DNA of 64,000 nucleotides from the NCBI RefSeq assembly GCF_000305775.1, contig NC_018866.1:1962501-2026500 (forward strand), written 5' to 3'. The first letter of the stretch is position 1. Each line of letters starts with the position of its first letter. The translations under genes were made by a program, and so were the position numbers. This DNA is from Dehalobacter sp. DCA (lineage in GTDB: Bacteria > Bacillota > Desulfitobacteriia > Desulfitobacteriales > Syntrophobotulaceae). Shown here one piece after another: positions 44,484-53,615 of the stretch. The notes under the pieces were generated by a model. It had not been told where the DNA came from. It searched no databases and saw only the letters and a list, made by a program, of their open reading frames with translations.

Positions 44484-45940
44484 GTTGTTGATCTGCGATA
44501 ATGTCATAGTATAATTCTTCAAGGAAAATGTCATCCCCTCACAAAACAGATATAATGGGAGAATGAAATTAGAAATGAGCAAGCAAGAAGCAAGAAAAGT
44601 AACCATTATCGAAGAATTATTGGCAGGCCATTTATTAAACAAACAAGCAGCAGGGCTTCTAAATCTCAGCGTCAGACAAGTACAGCGGTTGAAAGTGGAG
44701 GCCACCGCCAATGGGGTCATGAGCATTCTGCATAAAAACAGAGGACGTAAGCCTGCTAATGCCTTAGATCCAAAGTTAGCCTTGAACATCATTGAGATTT
44801 ACGAAAAGGAATTGATCAACTATAACTTTTGCCATGCTACCGATGTTCTCGCTGAAGACAAGGGGATATTTGTCTCTGTCAGCACTGTTTCAAGACATCT
44901 AAAAGCCAGTGGTATTCGATCCCCAAAGGCCAAACGAAGACCGAAGAAACATCGGTCAAGAAATGCCCGTAAACGTGAAGGAGAACTCGTTCAGATGGAT
45001 GCTTCCAGTTATGATTGGCTGGGCAATGACTCCTACCTGCACCTTCATGGTGCTGTAGATGATGCCACAGGTCGTATTCTAGCTCTTCATTTCGAAAAGG
45101 AAGAAACCTTTGAAGGGTATTGTGAGTTGATGTTTCAGATGAATCAAGACGGCCATTTGCCAAGGGAAATTTACACCGATGGTAGAACAGTCTTTGCTTA
45201 TGACAGTAAAACAAAAAAGAAACTGACACTAGATGAAGAACTAACTGGTAAAGTCGAGCGTCAACCCCACTTCGCAAGAGCTCTCAGAGAAACCAAAATT
45301 CTACTTATCATTGCCAAGTCTGCACAAGCTAAAGGGGGGATTGAAAGGCTCTGGGAAACTTTGCAGGATCGTTTGCCTAAAGATATGAAGCGTAAAGGCA
45401 TTAATTCAATTGAACAGGCTAATGAATTCCTGAGGCAATATATTCCCTATTACAACCGCAAATTCTCCGTCCAGGCTGCCAGCATGGAAAAGGCCTATTT
45501 GCCCAAACAGGATTTGGCTGCATTTCAGTTAACCTTTGCTATACATGAAACAAGAAAGCTTGATTCAGGCCTTTCCTTTTCTTATAGAGGTCAGAAATAC
45601 CGGTTGCCAATTTCTAAGGATAATAAAGAAATCCCTGCATCCCCTCATGACACGATTACTGTAGCAACCAGTAAACATATCGGAATGCAGGTTCTTTTCA
45701 AGGGCCTTGTGATTAAACCAGAACCGCTTAATACTCAGCCTAAGGAAAGTATAATACATATCTCTCAGCCGGACAACTCTACTAATTGCCTACCTTCTGA
45801 GACTTTAATTAAACCTAAAAACAAAACTAATTCCCCTTGGTTTGGCTATACCGAAATTTTCTATTCCAAGAAACTTAGGGATGACATTTCTGCTGCACAG
45901 TTATCACCCTATCAGGGTGACATTATCGCAGACTATTGAC
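44484..45940 (+). mobile_element. ISNCY (IS1202-like) insertion sequence
   Basis: 1457 bp. The ends share an inverted TCTGCGATAATGTCA. A long direct duplication of about 19 bp (ATCATCTAATATGTGATTT) flanks it at 44465-44483 and 45941-45959; long duplications are typical of this group. The transposase stop codon lies one base before the end of the element. Confidence 0.9.
44563..45939 (+). CDS. ISNCY-family transposase
   Basis: 458 residues. Two N-terminal helix-turn-helix regions (KQAAGLLNLSVRQVQRL; ILHKNRGRKPANAL), then an rve-type integrase core with Asp in LVQMDASSYDWL, Asp in IYTDGRTVF and Glu in AKGGIERLWETLQD. The C-terminus carries a Mu-like part. The gene appears intact, so the element may be active. 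First of a plus-strand unit inserted between minus-strand genes. Confidence 0.92.
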   Translation: MKLEMSKQEARKVTIIEELLAGHLLNKQAAGLLNLSVRQVQRLKVEATANGVMSILHKNRGRKPANALDPKLALNIIEIYEKELINYNFCHATDVLAEDKGIFVSVSTVSRHLKASGIRSPKAKRRPKKHRSRNARKREGELVQMDASSYDWLGNDSYLHLHGAVDDATGRILALHFEKEETFEGYCELMFQMNQDGHLPREIYTDGRTVFAYDSKTKKKLTLDEELTGKVERQPHFARALRETKILLIIAKSAQAKGGIERLWETLQDRLPKDMKRKGINSIEQANEFLRQYIPYYNRKFSVQAASMEKAYLPKQDLAAFQLTFAIHETRKLDSGLSFSYRGQKYRLPISKDNKEIPASPHDTITVATSKHIGMQVLFKGLVIKPEPLNTQPKESIIHISQPDNSTNCLPSETLIKPKNKTNSPWFGYTEIFYSKKLRDDISAAQLSPYQGDIIADY

Positions 45941-45945
45941 ATCAT

Positions 45946-47004
45946 CTAATATGTGATTTTAAATGTTTCATTTTCATTGGCCGGAACCGTGATCTTTCCG
46001 TCAATCATTTTTTGTTTATATTCATTTATTTTGGTATAGGTTTCTTCCGAAACCATAGATTCAGTTGTCTCTGCCAAACCAACGGCACCCTCTGCTAAGC
46101 CATACGATACATTTTTACCGGACGCCAAGGTGTTTTCTTCAATTTGTTTGATGATGCTGTAAGCGACCTCGCCGTTTTCTTTGATGACTGAAGTAAGGAC
46201 AGTCTTAGGTGCCAGACTATTTTGATCGATGTCAGCACCTATGGCATACTTGCCTTTTTCCTGCATGACTTCAATCATTGCTTTTCCTGCCAGACCTGCG
46301 CTATGAAAAATAACATCGGCATCAGAATTGACCATGGCTTCCGCCATTTCTTGGACCCTGACCTTATTGGTGAAAGTGGCGGCATTTCCTTTCAAAAGCT
46401 CACAGTTGGGATTGACGAACCGTACTCCGCTCTTGAAACCATAAAAGTAAGGCTGTGCTGCTTCTTTATTGTCCCCTGAGATAAAACCAACGACATTTGT
46501 TTCCGTCATTTTGGCCGCCAGATACCCTGCCAGAAAAGCAGCTTCCTCTACTCTATAAGACACGGCCAGAATATTATCAGGTATGGTTCCCTCGATGGTG
46601 CTGTCCAGACAGACATAGGTAATTTTAGGGTTTTTTTCTGCCGCTTCCAGAGCTGCCGGAACGGCAGCAGAACCTATGGTAAATATGACCTGACAGTTCT
46701 GGGATTTAAGCTCGGCAAGTCCTGACGGATAGTCTTTATCATTTTTGACCTTAGCATAGCCGATCCCGGCGTTTAGTTCCTGTTGTGCCTTTTGCAGTCC
46801 TTCCCAGGCTTTTTCAGAATAAATATCCTCGATTCCATCCTGGCCGGTAATCAGTCCGACCTTGATCGCGTAGTTTCCCGAGTCATCCGAAGGTACGTCC
46901 TGACCGCCTCCGCCCAGAATCCCGCAGCCAGTCAGCAACAGTAAGGCTATAACAAGCAAACAAAGCATTTTTCCCCATATTTTCACTGCATTCCTTTTTA
47001 ACAT
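45946..47004 (-). CDS. BMP-family substrate-binding lipoprotein
   Basis: 352 residues. Signal peptide with lipobox LLTGC (Cys at about 27), followed by a periplasmic-binding fold of the Bmp/PnrA family: IKVGLITGQDGIEDIYSEKAWEGLQKAQ, YVCLDSTIEGTIPDNILAVSYRVEEAAFLAGYLAAKMT and VGFISGD. Relatives bind purine nucleosides for ABC import, but no permease or ATPase gene is adjacent. The TAG stop codon and the final residues ITY lie inside the duplicated target of the ISNCY element, so the coding region survived the insertion intact. Confidence 0.9.
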   Translation of the reverse strand: MLKRNAVKIWGKMLCLLVIALLLLTGCGILGGGGQDVPSDDSGNYAIKVGLITGQDGIEDIYSEKAWEGLQKAQQELNAGIGYAKVKNDKDYPSGLAELKSQNCQVIFTIGSAAVPAALEAAEKNPKITYVCLDSTIEGTIPDNILAVSYRVEEAAFLAGYLAAKMTETNVVGFISGDNKEAAQPYFYGFKSGVRFVNPNCELLKGNAATFTNKVRVQEMAEAMVNSDADVIFHSAGLAGKAMIEVMQEKGKYAIGADIDQNSLAPKTVLTSVIKENGEVAYSIIKQIEENTLASGKNVSYGLAEGAVGLAETTESMVSEETYTKINEYKQKMIDGKITVPANENETFKITY

Positions 47005-47008
47005 TTTT

Positions 47009-47956
47009 TCACCTCTTGTATAGCCTTCTGTTATTCAGTGTCCAAAGTTTATCGGAAAAATTCCCAGGCTCGGTTTCATTCAGGGCTTTTTGCATATCAA
47101 ACATCCTGGCGTCAATGATATCCAGATAATGAAGGATTTCTGCCTCTGGAAACATCGGTCTCTTGGGACTGCCATATTCCGGCTCATAATGGTGCGAAAG
47201 CAGCATATGCTGAAGAAGGAGACTGGTCTCCTCATCGAGACCCGCCTTGCCTGCAGCCTTTTCAATTTTCTTGATTCCTTGAACAATATGGCCTAGCAGC
47301 TGCCCCTCAACTGTATATTCCGTAGCGATCCCCAGGGCATTGGCATCAATTTCATCAAGCTTGGCAACATCGTGCAGCATGATCCCGGCATAAAGAAGAT
47401 CTTTATCCAGGAAAGTATAGACATCCGCTAGTTTTTCTCCAGCTTTAAGCATCGTCAGCGTATGATACAGCAGTCCCGACCTTAAGGCATGATGATTCTG
47501 CACAGCAGCCGGATGAATAAGCAGTTTCTCTCCGGCTTCTGTCAGGAGAAGCTGGACTGTTTCTCTTAGTTTGACATTCTCCATCCCGGCGAGGTATTGC
47601 AGAAGCTCAGCGTACATTGCTTCTGGACTATACGGTGCGACAGGTATAAACGCTTGAATGTCAACTTGATCGTCCTCAACAACTGCACGGATTTTATCGA
47701 TCTTAACTTGTTTCTTGCCTTGCCATTCCGCCATACTGCCTTTGATCTTTACAAGCATATTGCTTTGATACAGTGCTTCATCTTCCTGCTTGCAGTCCCA
47801 CATCCTTGCGGTTATTTCCCCGCCGGCGTCACCTAAGACGATATCAAGATACCGGTTTCCGCCAGCCGTAGTCTTCGTTTCAACCCTGCGAATCAGGAAA
47901 AATGCGACCAAAGACTCTCCTGACTTCAACTCATTCCAATTCTTTTTCTCAGTCAA
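47009..47956 (-). CDS. yhaM: 3'-5' exoribonuclease YhaM family
   Basis: 315 residues. An N-terminal OB fold (about 15-95: AFFLIRRVETKTTAGGNRYLDIVLGDAGG) binds nucleic acid; a C-terminal HD domain has HALRSGLLYHTLTM, HDVAKLDEID and HMLLSHHYEPEYGSPKRP, with the metal-binding His/Asp residues. It degrades short single-stranded RNA/DNA from the 3' end. The BMP gene starts 4 nt downstream, so the pair may be one transcript. Confidence 0.92.
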   Translation of the reverse strand: MTEKKNWNELKSGESLVAFFLIRRVETKTTAGGNRYLDIVLGDAGGEITARMWDCKQEDEALYQSNMLVKIKGSMAEWQGKKQVKIDKIRAVVEDDQVDIQAFIPVAPYSPEAMYAELLQYLAGMENVKLRETVQLLLTEAGEKLLIHPAAVQNHHALRSGLLYHTLTMLKAGEKLADVYTFLDKDLLYAGIMLHDVAKLDEIDANALGIATEYTVEGQLLGHIVQGIKKIEKAAGKAGLDEETSLLLQHMLLSHHYEPEYGSPKRPMFPEAEILHYLDIIDARMFDMQKALNETEPGNFSDKLWTLNNRRLYKR

Positions 47957-48011
47957 GTTTAACCCACCACTCTCCGGAATTTGTATTGTTTTCCGCTGGT
48001 CAATCCAGTGT

Positions 48012-49937
48012 TCAAGCCTGATTGCCTGCAGGAATTTTTTTGGTGTTTATTTCGTCCAGAATCAAGGAAATAAAATCTTCCAATTCCATGACGTTGGTCT
48101 TCTGTTCTCCATAACGGCGGACGGATACCGTACCCTCTTCGGCTTCTTTATCGCCGACGACCAAAGCAAAAGGTATTTTATCGGTCTGTACTTCCCTGAT
48201 CTTATAGTTGATTTTCTCCCGGCGTTCATCAAGCGCGGCGCGGATATCCCGGTCCATAAGCAGTCCCTTAACTTTTTCAGCATAGGCGCTGTGCTTGTCA
48301 CTGATCGGCAGAATGCGCACCTGCTCAGGCGAAAGCCAAACAGGGAAAGCACCGGCGTACTGCTCGGTCAGAAGTGCAATAAAACGCTCAATGCTGCCGT
48401 AAACGACCCTGTGAATCATGACAGGACGGTGTTTATCCCCGTCTTCCCCAATGTAGGTTAGGTCGAACCGTTCCGGCATCTGGAAATCCAACTGGATGGT
48501 TCCGCACTGCCAAGTTCTGTCGAGACAATCCTTCAGGTGAAAATCAATTTTCGGTCCGTAGAAGGCTCCATCACCAGGATTAATTTTGTAATCCATCCCT
48601 TTGGCTTCCAACGCTTCCTTCAGCGCATTTGTCGCCATTTCCCAATCCTGATCTGAACCCATGGAATCCTCCGGCCGGGTGGAAAGCTCAACATGGTACG
48701 CAAAACCAAATATCTTATAAAAATAATCAACTAAATTAATGACACCAATGATCTCATCTTTGATCTGGGACGGCAGCATAAAAATATGGGCATCATCCTG
48801 CGTAAAGTTTCTTACTCTCAACAAACCATGAAGAGCACCCGATAGTTCATGCCTGTGCACAAGACCTAGTTCTCCGCAGCGGATCGGCAAGTCCCGGTAG
48901 CTGCGCAGTTTAGTTTTGTACATAATCATGCCACCCGGACAGTTCATCGGTTTAACGGCATAGTCCTCATTGTCTATTTTCGTAAAATACATGTTTTCCT
49001 TATAATGATCCCAGTGCCCGGACTGCTGCCAGAGAGCTGTATTCAAGATGATAGGCGTTCTGATCTCGACATAGCCTCTCTTCTGGTGCTCTCTGCGCCA
49101 GAAATCTTCCAGCGTATTCCTTAAGACCATACCCTTCGGATGAAAGAACGGGAAGCCGGGACCTTCATCGTGCAGACTGAAAAGGTCAAGCTCCATCCCA
49201 AGCTTCCGGTGGTCACGCCTTTTGGCTTCTTCAAGCTTAAATAAATAATCATCAAGATCAGAGGTCTTGGCAAAAGCTAAACCGTAGATTCTCTGAAGCA
49301 TTTTGTTTTTCTCACTGCCGCGCCAGTATGCACCAGCCAGGCTCTGCAATTTGAAGGCCTTCAATACCTTTGTTCCGGGAACATGCGGTCCGGCACAGAG
49401 GTCTGTAAAATCCCCCTGCGTGTACATCGATATTCCGACGTCTTCAGGAAGGTCGTTGATGAGTTCTACTTTATATTTTTCCCCTTTATTTTGGAAATAG
49501 TCAATCGCTTCTTCGCGCGCAACCTCACGGCGTTCAAACTTATAATCATTCTTCGCCAGTTTGCGCATCTCCTCTTCAATCTTGCCTAAATCCTCGGGGG
49601 TGAACGTGTATTCAGAGTCAAAGTCATAGTAAAAACCATTCGCAATCGCGGGACCGATACCCAGAATGGTTCCCGGGAAAAGATTCTTCACAGCCTGAGC
49701 CAAAAGGTGAGAAGCAGAATGGCGCATTACTTCCAGTCCCTCTTCATTATCAAGCGTAAGTATTTCTACGTTAGCGTGATCTTCTATCGGAAACGAGAGG
49801 TCTTTGACCTCCCCGTCCACCTTGCCTGCAACCGCGACCCTGGCCAGACCCTGAGAAATAGAAGCAGCCAATTCCAGAACAGTTGAACCCTGTTCCACTT
49901 GACGAACCGAACCATCCTTTAAGGTTACATTTAACAT
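48012..49937 (-). CDS. thrS: Threonyl-tRNA synthetase
   Basis: 641 residues. TGS domain (1-62), an editing/SAD domain with HSASHLLAQAVKNLFP, the class II core (motif 1 near KRGYVEIRTPIIL, motif 2 RCGELGLVHRHELSGALHGLLRVRNFTQDDAHIF, split here as VHRHELSGALHGLLR and FTQDDAHIF, motif 3 MIHRVVYGSIERFIALL) and the anticodon-binding domain (LSPEQVRILPIS). Zinc-site residues Cys in NCPGG and His are present. Preceded by a T-box leader. Confidence 0.97.
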   Translation of the reverse strand: MLNVTLKDGSVRQVEQGSTVLELAASISQGLARVAVAGKVDGEVKDLSFPIEDHANVEILTLDNEEGLEVMRHSASHLLAQAVKNLFPGTILGIGPAIANGFYYDFDSEYTFTPEDLGKIEEEMRKLAKNDYKFERREVAREEAIDYFQNKGEKYKVELINDLPEDVGISMYTQGDFTDLCAGPHVPGTKVLKAFKLQSLAGAYWRGSEKNKMLQRIYGLAFAKTSDLDDYLFKLEEAKRRDHRKLGMELDLFSLHDEGPGFPFFHPKGMVLRNTLEDFWRREHQKRGYVEIRTPIILNTALWQQSGHWDHYKENMYFTKIDNEDYAVKPMNCPGGMIMYKTKLRSYRDLPIRCGELGLVHRHELSGALHGLLRVRNFTQDDAHIFMLPSQIKDEIIGVINLVDYFYKIFGFAYHVELSTRPEDSMGSDQDWEMATNALKEALEAKGMDYKINPGDGAFYGPKIDFHLKDCLDRTWQCGTIQLDFQMPERFDLTYIGEDGDKHRPVMIHRVVYGSIERFIALLTEQYAGAFPVWLSPEQVRILPISDKHSAYAEKVKGLLMDRDIRAALDERREKINYKIREVQTDKIPFALVVGDKEAEEGTVSVRRYGEQKTNVMELEDFISLILDEINTKKIPAGNQA

Positions 49938-49998
49938 GATCCTATCACTCCTTGTTTTTATTCATGATTCATCCATTCAAACTTCTTTGGTATTAATA

Positions 49999-50280
49999 CT
50001 AAAAAGCTCCCGTCCTTCCTATGGGACGAGAGCGATAGAAACCCGTGGTTCCACCCAAATTCAAAAATATGACCGCCTACTATACCGGCAGCTAATTTTC
50101 CTTGGCATCCTTAACGCGGATAAACGTCCAGCCTACGCAAATCATGTTCGGCGAGGAACTCGGAGGCGGTCTTTTCCCAAATATCGCAAAAATGCTCACA
50201 GCCCAGGGCATTTCTCTCTAAATGCGAACGATTAGGATACTGTCCTCTTCATCGTGCCTTCATTATTCCTTATATATAGT
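49999..50280 (-). promoter_or_regulatory. T-box leader of thrS
   Basis: Minus strand antiterminator GGGTGGAACCACGGGT (50041-50056) followed by the terminator stem GCTCTCGTCCC/GGACGGGAGC and T-rich run (50001-50034). A possible promoter TTGACA-15-TATAAT lies at 50286-50312, overlapping the end of ytxC. Confidence 0.9.
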
Positions 50281-50312
50281 CTTAGATTATACCACTTAAA
50301 GTATGTTGTCAA

Positions 50313-51146
50313 TCAGTTCTCTTTACACAGGCTGCATCCCCGGCAATAGGTCATCTTATCACCAAAAACTTCCTGAACGATCCGGGCGATTCCGGACTGT
50401 TTTTCTGCTGCAACATGAACAATCAGGCGATTCGGAGAGCGTTTCAGCAAAACACTGATGGGGTGATCTTCGCTTTCAGCACTGGAATTTATCAGAACGG
50501 AATGGTTGTCATCGTAAAATGCCACTTCATCTTTGTGATTAATGACCATATGCATCGTATTTTTGTTATCCCGCTGGGATTCAAAAAATCTTTTCAGGAG
50601 TCGTACAAAGCTTTCATGCTCCTGCTGGAGGGCATAAACATTCACAGCACGCGCAATCTGTTTCTTTAATTCTCTCTTATATTGACCCGATCTGAAATTC
50701 ATAAATCCTTCCAGATCAATTCTTTGATGGTCATTCAAAAATTCCAGAATGGACTTTACCAGGATTCTGTTTCTAAGCCGAAGAAAACCAGTCTCTGCCT
50801 GGTCATTCAGATATCCGGCAACCTTGGGATAAGCCTCGTCCATTTCGCTCCCGAACATGTTGTAGTCATTTTTTAATTTTTTTCTGATAAAACGTTCTTC
50901 CCATCCCTGAAGAACAACGCTTCCCAGCGCATGGGCAATATAGTACTGAACGATTTTGACGGTAAGCTCATTCCGGACATTTTTCCCCTTCAAATTGGCA
51001 TAAATGAAGCTGACCAGATAGTTTGGCTCACGGCAGACTTCAGATATTTCAATCGGCAGCCCGTCTTTATGGTACAAATCGTGCACTGCTTGAGAAAGCT
51101 CTTCTTTATAATCAGAAGTTCCAACTTCTAAATAATAATCATTCAA
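50313..51146 (-). CDS. ytxC: YtxC-like sporulation protein
   Basis: 277 residues, no membrane segment. Recognised from the YtxC family pattern: LKNDYNMFGSEMDEAYPKVAGYL, RILVKSILEFLNDHQRIDLEGFMNFR and the C-terminal VFGDKMTYCRGCSLC. The last part has paired Cys (CRGCSLC), which may bind metal. Function unknown beyond its link with sporulation. Often found just upstream of thrS, as here. Confidence 0.88.
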   Translation of the reverse strand: MNDYYLEVGTSDYKEELSQAVHDLYHKDGLPIEISEVCREPNYLVSFIYANLKGKNVRNELTVKIVQYYIAHALGSVVLQGWEERFIRKKLKNDYNMFGSEMDEAYPKVAGYLNDQAETGFLRLRNRILVKSILEFLNDHQRIDLEGFMNFRSGQYKRELKKQIARAVNVYALQQEHESFVRLLKRFFESQRDNKNTMHMVINHKDEVAFYDDNHSVLINSSAESEDHPISVLLKRSPNRLIVHVAAEKQSGIARIVQEVFGDKMTYCRGCSLCKEN

Positions 51147-51267
51147 AAGAAAAATCCCCCCCTGGAAATATATGCATCATCCTTCCTAATATTTCCGGTA
51201 AGGAATTTTCTTATTCTTATCTATTCTTATATATTCTTATATTGGTTAGAATTACATTGTTTCTTGT

Positions 51268-51909
51268 CTAATTGATATTTTTTCTGCCGCTTAAATAAAC
51301 GATAAGGCCAATCAGCAGCAAACTAACTGCCATGATCCCGAATTGTACATATCTGGTTAAGTACAGGAATTCTGTCACATTCTTAACATCGATATCCCCT
51401 GCCAGAACAGCATATGTCTTTCCGGCATCCTTCACTTCCTGGTAACTCGATACGAATGTCCCCAGTGAAGTCGTGTGATATTCTCCCTGGACAACTTTGC
51501 CCTTCAGCGTGTTCTCTACTGCCGACGAGGCGTTGTTCTCCAATTGTCCCAAAGACAAATGTGCCGGGTCATCCTCGACCCTCGCATCAACAACGTAAAA
51601 CCAGGCCTTATTCTGCTCATCCTTGTACAACATGTAAATATTTTCGAGCTGGTGCTCTGTCTTTAACTGCATCAGCTTCGCCCGAAGTTCTCCGTAATAA
51701 GCATTCTGCTGATTCTGCGTTTGAATAAGCTCCTGCAGCCTTTCGTTATCAAAATCAGCCACGGCCAGAGTAAGCGTGTTGCTGACCCGTTGGCCTGCCA
51801 AATCTAGTGCGAGCTGTTTGGCTCGGAAATTTCCTATCCCCGTGACAATAATCAGGCAAAAAACAGCAATGATGATGACAGCATATATTTTTTTCTTTTC
51901 CGGTGACAT
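51268..51909 (-). CDS. Membrane sensor-like protein with no output domain
   Basis: 213 residues. Membrane segments at about 9-26 and 188-206 bracket an extracytoplasmic domain of about 160 residues with a coiled N-terminal helix and a PAS/Cache-like part (ENIYMLYKDEQNKAWFYVVDARVED, SSYQEVKDAGKTYAVLAGDID). This is the input half of a chemoreceptor or cyclase, but nothing follows the second helix except SGRKNIN. It may partner another protein or be a degraded receptor. Divergent from the YkvI-like gene. Confidence 0.75.
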   Translation of the reverse strand: MSPEKKKIYAVIIIAVFCLIIVTGIGNFRAKQLALDLAGQRVSNTLTLAVADFDNERLQELIQTQNQQNAYYGELRAKLMQLKTEHQLENIYMLYKDEQNKAWFYVVDARVEDDPAHLSLGQLENNASSAVENTLKGKVVQGEYHTTSLGTFVSSYQEVKDAGKTYAVLAGDIDVKNVTEFLYLTRYVQFGIMAVSLLLIGLIVYLSGRKNIN

Positions 51910-52076
51910 TTTTACCCCCCATAAGCATTCAAACTAATTCCTTTGTGCCTATATTATTCTACACCATTATTACCTATTCTGCATGCGTTGAAGTTCATTT
52001 CCAGAGATATTTAACATAATAATCTTTAAGGATATTGTTCCTAGAACCCTATGTTCAGAGGGAAAGCAGGTGAAGT

Positions 52077-53162
52077 ATGAAAAATACAAAACAGTTTTCC
52101 ACAGTTTCAATTGCAGCCGCCTTCATCGGAACAATTGTCGGAGCAGGGTTTGCGACCGGACAGGAGGTTCTCCAATTCTTTACTGTATTTGGAACAAAAG
52201 GTTTTGCCGGTATCGCCGTGTGCACTGTCTTATTTTGTTATTTTGGGATTCTCATCATGCGGATATCCAGAGAACAAAATGCCGATTCGCACCTGGAACT
52301 GGTCAGATTCACATTTGGGAAGCCTCTTGGGATTTTAATGGATTGGTTTATTACCTTAAGCTTCTTGGGTGTCCTGATCGTCATGGCTGCGGGATCCGGA
52401 GCTGTCGTTGAAGAGCAGCTTGGCTTTTCCCCGCTTCTGGGCAGTATTACCGTTATTCTGCTTGCGTTTCTCACCGTCATTTCCGGGGTCAGAAACGTCA
52501 TACGCGCCATTGGTTTGGTTGTACCTTTTCTGCTTCTTGCCGTCTTCAGTGTTGCTATAATCTCGATTGTCCTCGATCCAATCACGCCATCCAAAATTGC
52601 ACTGCTTGGATCGTTAGAATCTCCGACAGCAACCCATTGGTCCACGGCAGCTATACTCTATGTTTCTTATAATATTGTACTTTCTGTAGCTATCCTGTCC
52701 CCTTTAGGTGTGGAAGGCCGGAGTGAAAAGAGTCTTGTTTGGGGTGGCCTGCTGGGTGGTCTAGGCCTGGGTGCCGGGATTCTGGCAATTAATCTGGCAA
52801 TTATCTGCGGGTCTCCGGAAATTCTTCCTTTTCAGGTTCCCATGGTATTTCTCGCTACCAGACTGAATCCACTGGTAGGGTATGCTTACGGGCTAATTTT
52901 GCTTCTGGAAATCTATACAACTGCCGTAAGTATTCTCTACGGCTTTACAGCCAGGATTGCTTACGATAACAAGCAAAGGATTCTTGGTGCTACCCTTGCT
53001 TCCATCGGTGCAATTATCGCTGCCCAGTACGGTTTTTCCGCGGCAGTCTCTGCCATATATCCTTTGATCGGATTTGCTGGGCTGATCTTCCTCGGAGGGC
53101 TGCTGTTTACGCAGTTCAGGGATAGCTTCAACAGTATATTCAAACCTGGAAGATTCAAATGA
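52077..53162 (+). CDS. YkvI-like membrane transporter
   Basis: 361 residues with about 10 membrane segments. The N-terminal IAAAFIGTIVGAGFATGQEVLQFF is the glycine-rich unwound helix of the LeuT-like YkvI family; the helix after about residue 120 (ILLAFLTVISGVRNVIRAIGLVVPF) is also typical. Substrate unknown; possibly an amino acid or similar. Ribosome binding site GCAGGTGA. Transcribed towards arsR. Confidence 0.85.
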   Translation: MKNTKQFSTVSIAAAFIGTIVGAGFATGQEVLQFFTVFGTKGFAGIAVCTVLFCYFGILIMRISREQNADSHLELVRFTFGKPLGILMDWFITLSFLGVLIVMAAGSGAVVEEQLGFSPLLGSITVILLAFLTVISGVRNVIRAIGLVVPFLLLAVFSVAIISIVLDPITPSKIALLGSLESPTATHWSTAAILYVSYNIVLSVAILSPLGVEGRSEKSLVWGGLLGGLGLGAGILAINLAIICGSPEILPFQVPMVFLATRLNPLVGYAYGLILLLEIYTTAVSILYGFTARIAYDNKQRILGATLASIGAIIAAQYGFSAAVSAIYPLIGFAGLIFLGGLLFTQFRDSFNSIFKPGRFK

Positions 53163-53179
53163 CTTTTGCCTCAAAGGTA

Positions 53180-53244
53180 TTGACAGTCCCTACAACACTT
53201 AGTATTATAAATATGTACATATGCATATATGCGCATATGTACAT
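53180..53244 (+). promoter_or_regulatory. arsR promoter with overlapping operator palindrome
   Basis: TTGACA (53180-53185), a 17-bp spacer and TATTAT (53203-53208). A 32-bp palindrome follows at 53213-53244, with perfect 12-bp arms ATGTACATATGC/GCATATGTACAT, covering the start point. The layout indicates autorepression. Confidence 0.8.
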
Positions 53245-53277
53245 CACTCATTTATTTTGCTTTAGGAGGCGGCCAAA

Positions 53278-53607
53278 ATGTCGGTATTTCACGCCCCTGT
53301 CCCGGAACAGCCCCAGAAACACATTCCAGGTATAGAATTATCGATGGAACTGGCAGACTTCTATAAGGTATTTGCGGATTTCTCCAGAATACGTATCCTT
53401 TTTGCATTATTGGATCATGAGCTCTATGTAAATGAACTGGCAGAAATTTTAGGTATGAGCCAGTCGGCCGTCTCCCACCAATTGAGGATTCTCCGGCAAT
53501 ACAAATTGGTCAAGGTACGCCGGGCCGGTAAGACAAGTATTTATTCTTTGAGTGACGATCATGTTTATCGGATACTGACCCAGGGGCTCGAACATCTTTC
53601 TCCCTGA
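53278..53607 (+). CDS. ArsR/SmtB-family repressor
   Basis: 109-residue winged helix protein (ELADFYKVFADFSRIRILFALLDHELYVNELAEIL, then the recognition helix SQSAVSHQLRILRQ). It lacks the ELCVC cysteines of the arsenic/cadmium site in alpha-3. The C-terminal helix SDDHVYRILTQGLEHL keeps Asp-x-His and a His 11 residues on, which is most of the zinc-type alpha-5 site of CzrA/SmtB, but the fourth ligand is not obvious. Probably a metal-responsive autorepressor; target beyond itself unknown. Confidence 0.9.
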   Translation: MSVFHAPVPEQPQKHIPGIELSMELADFYKVFADFSRIRILFALLDHELYVNELAEILGMSQSAVSHQLRILRQYKLVKVRRAGKTSIYSLSDDHVYRILTQGLEHLSP

Positions 53608-53615
53608 TTGATTGT

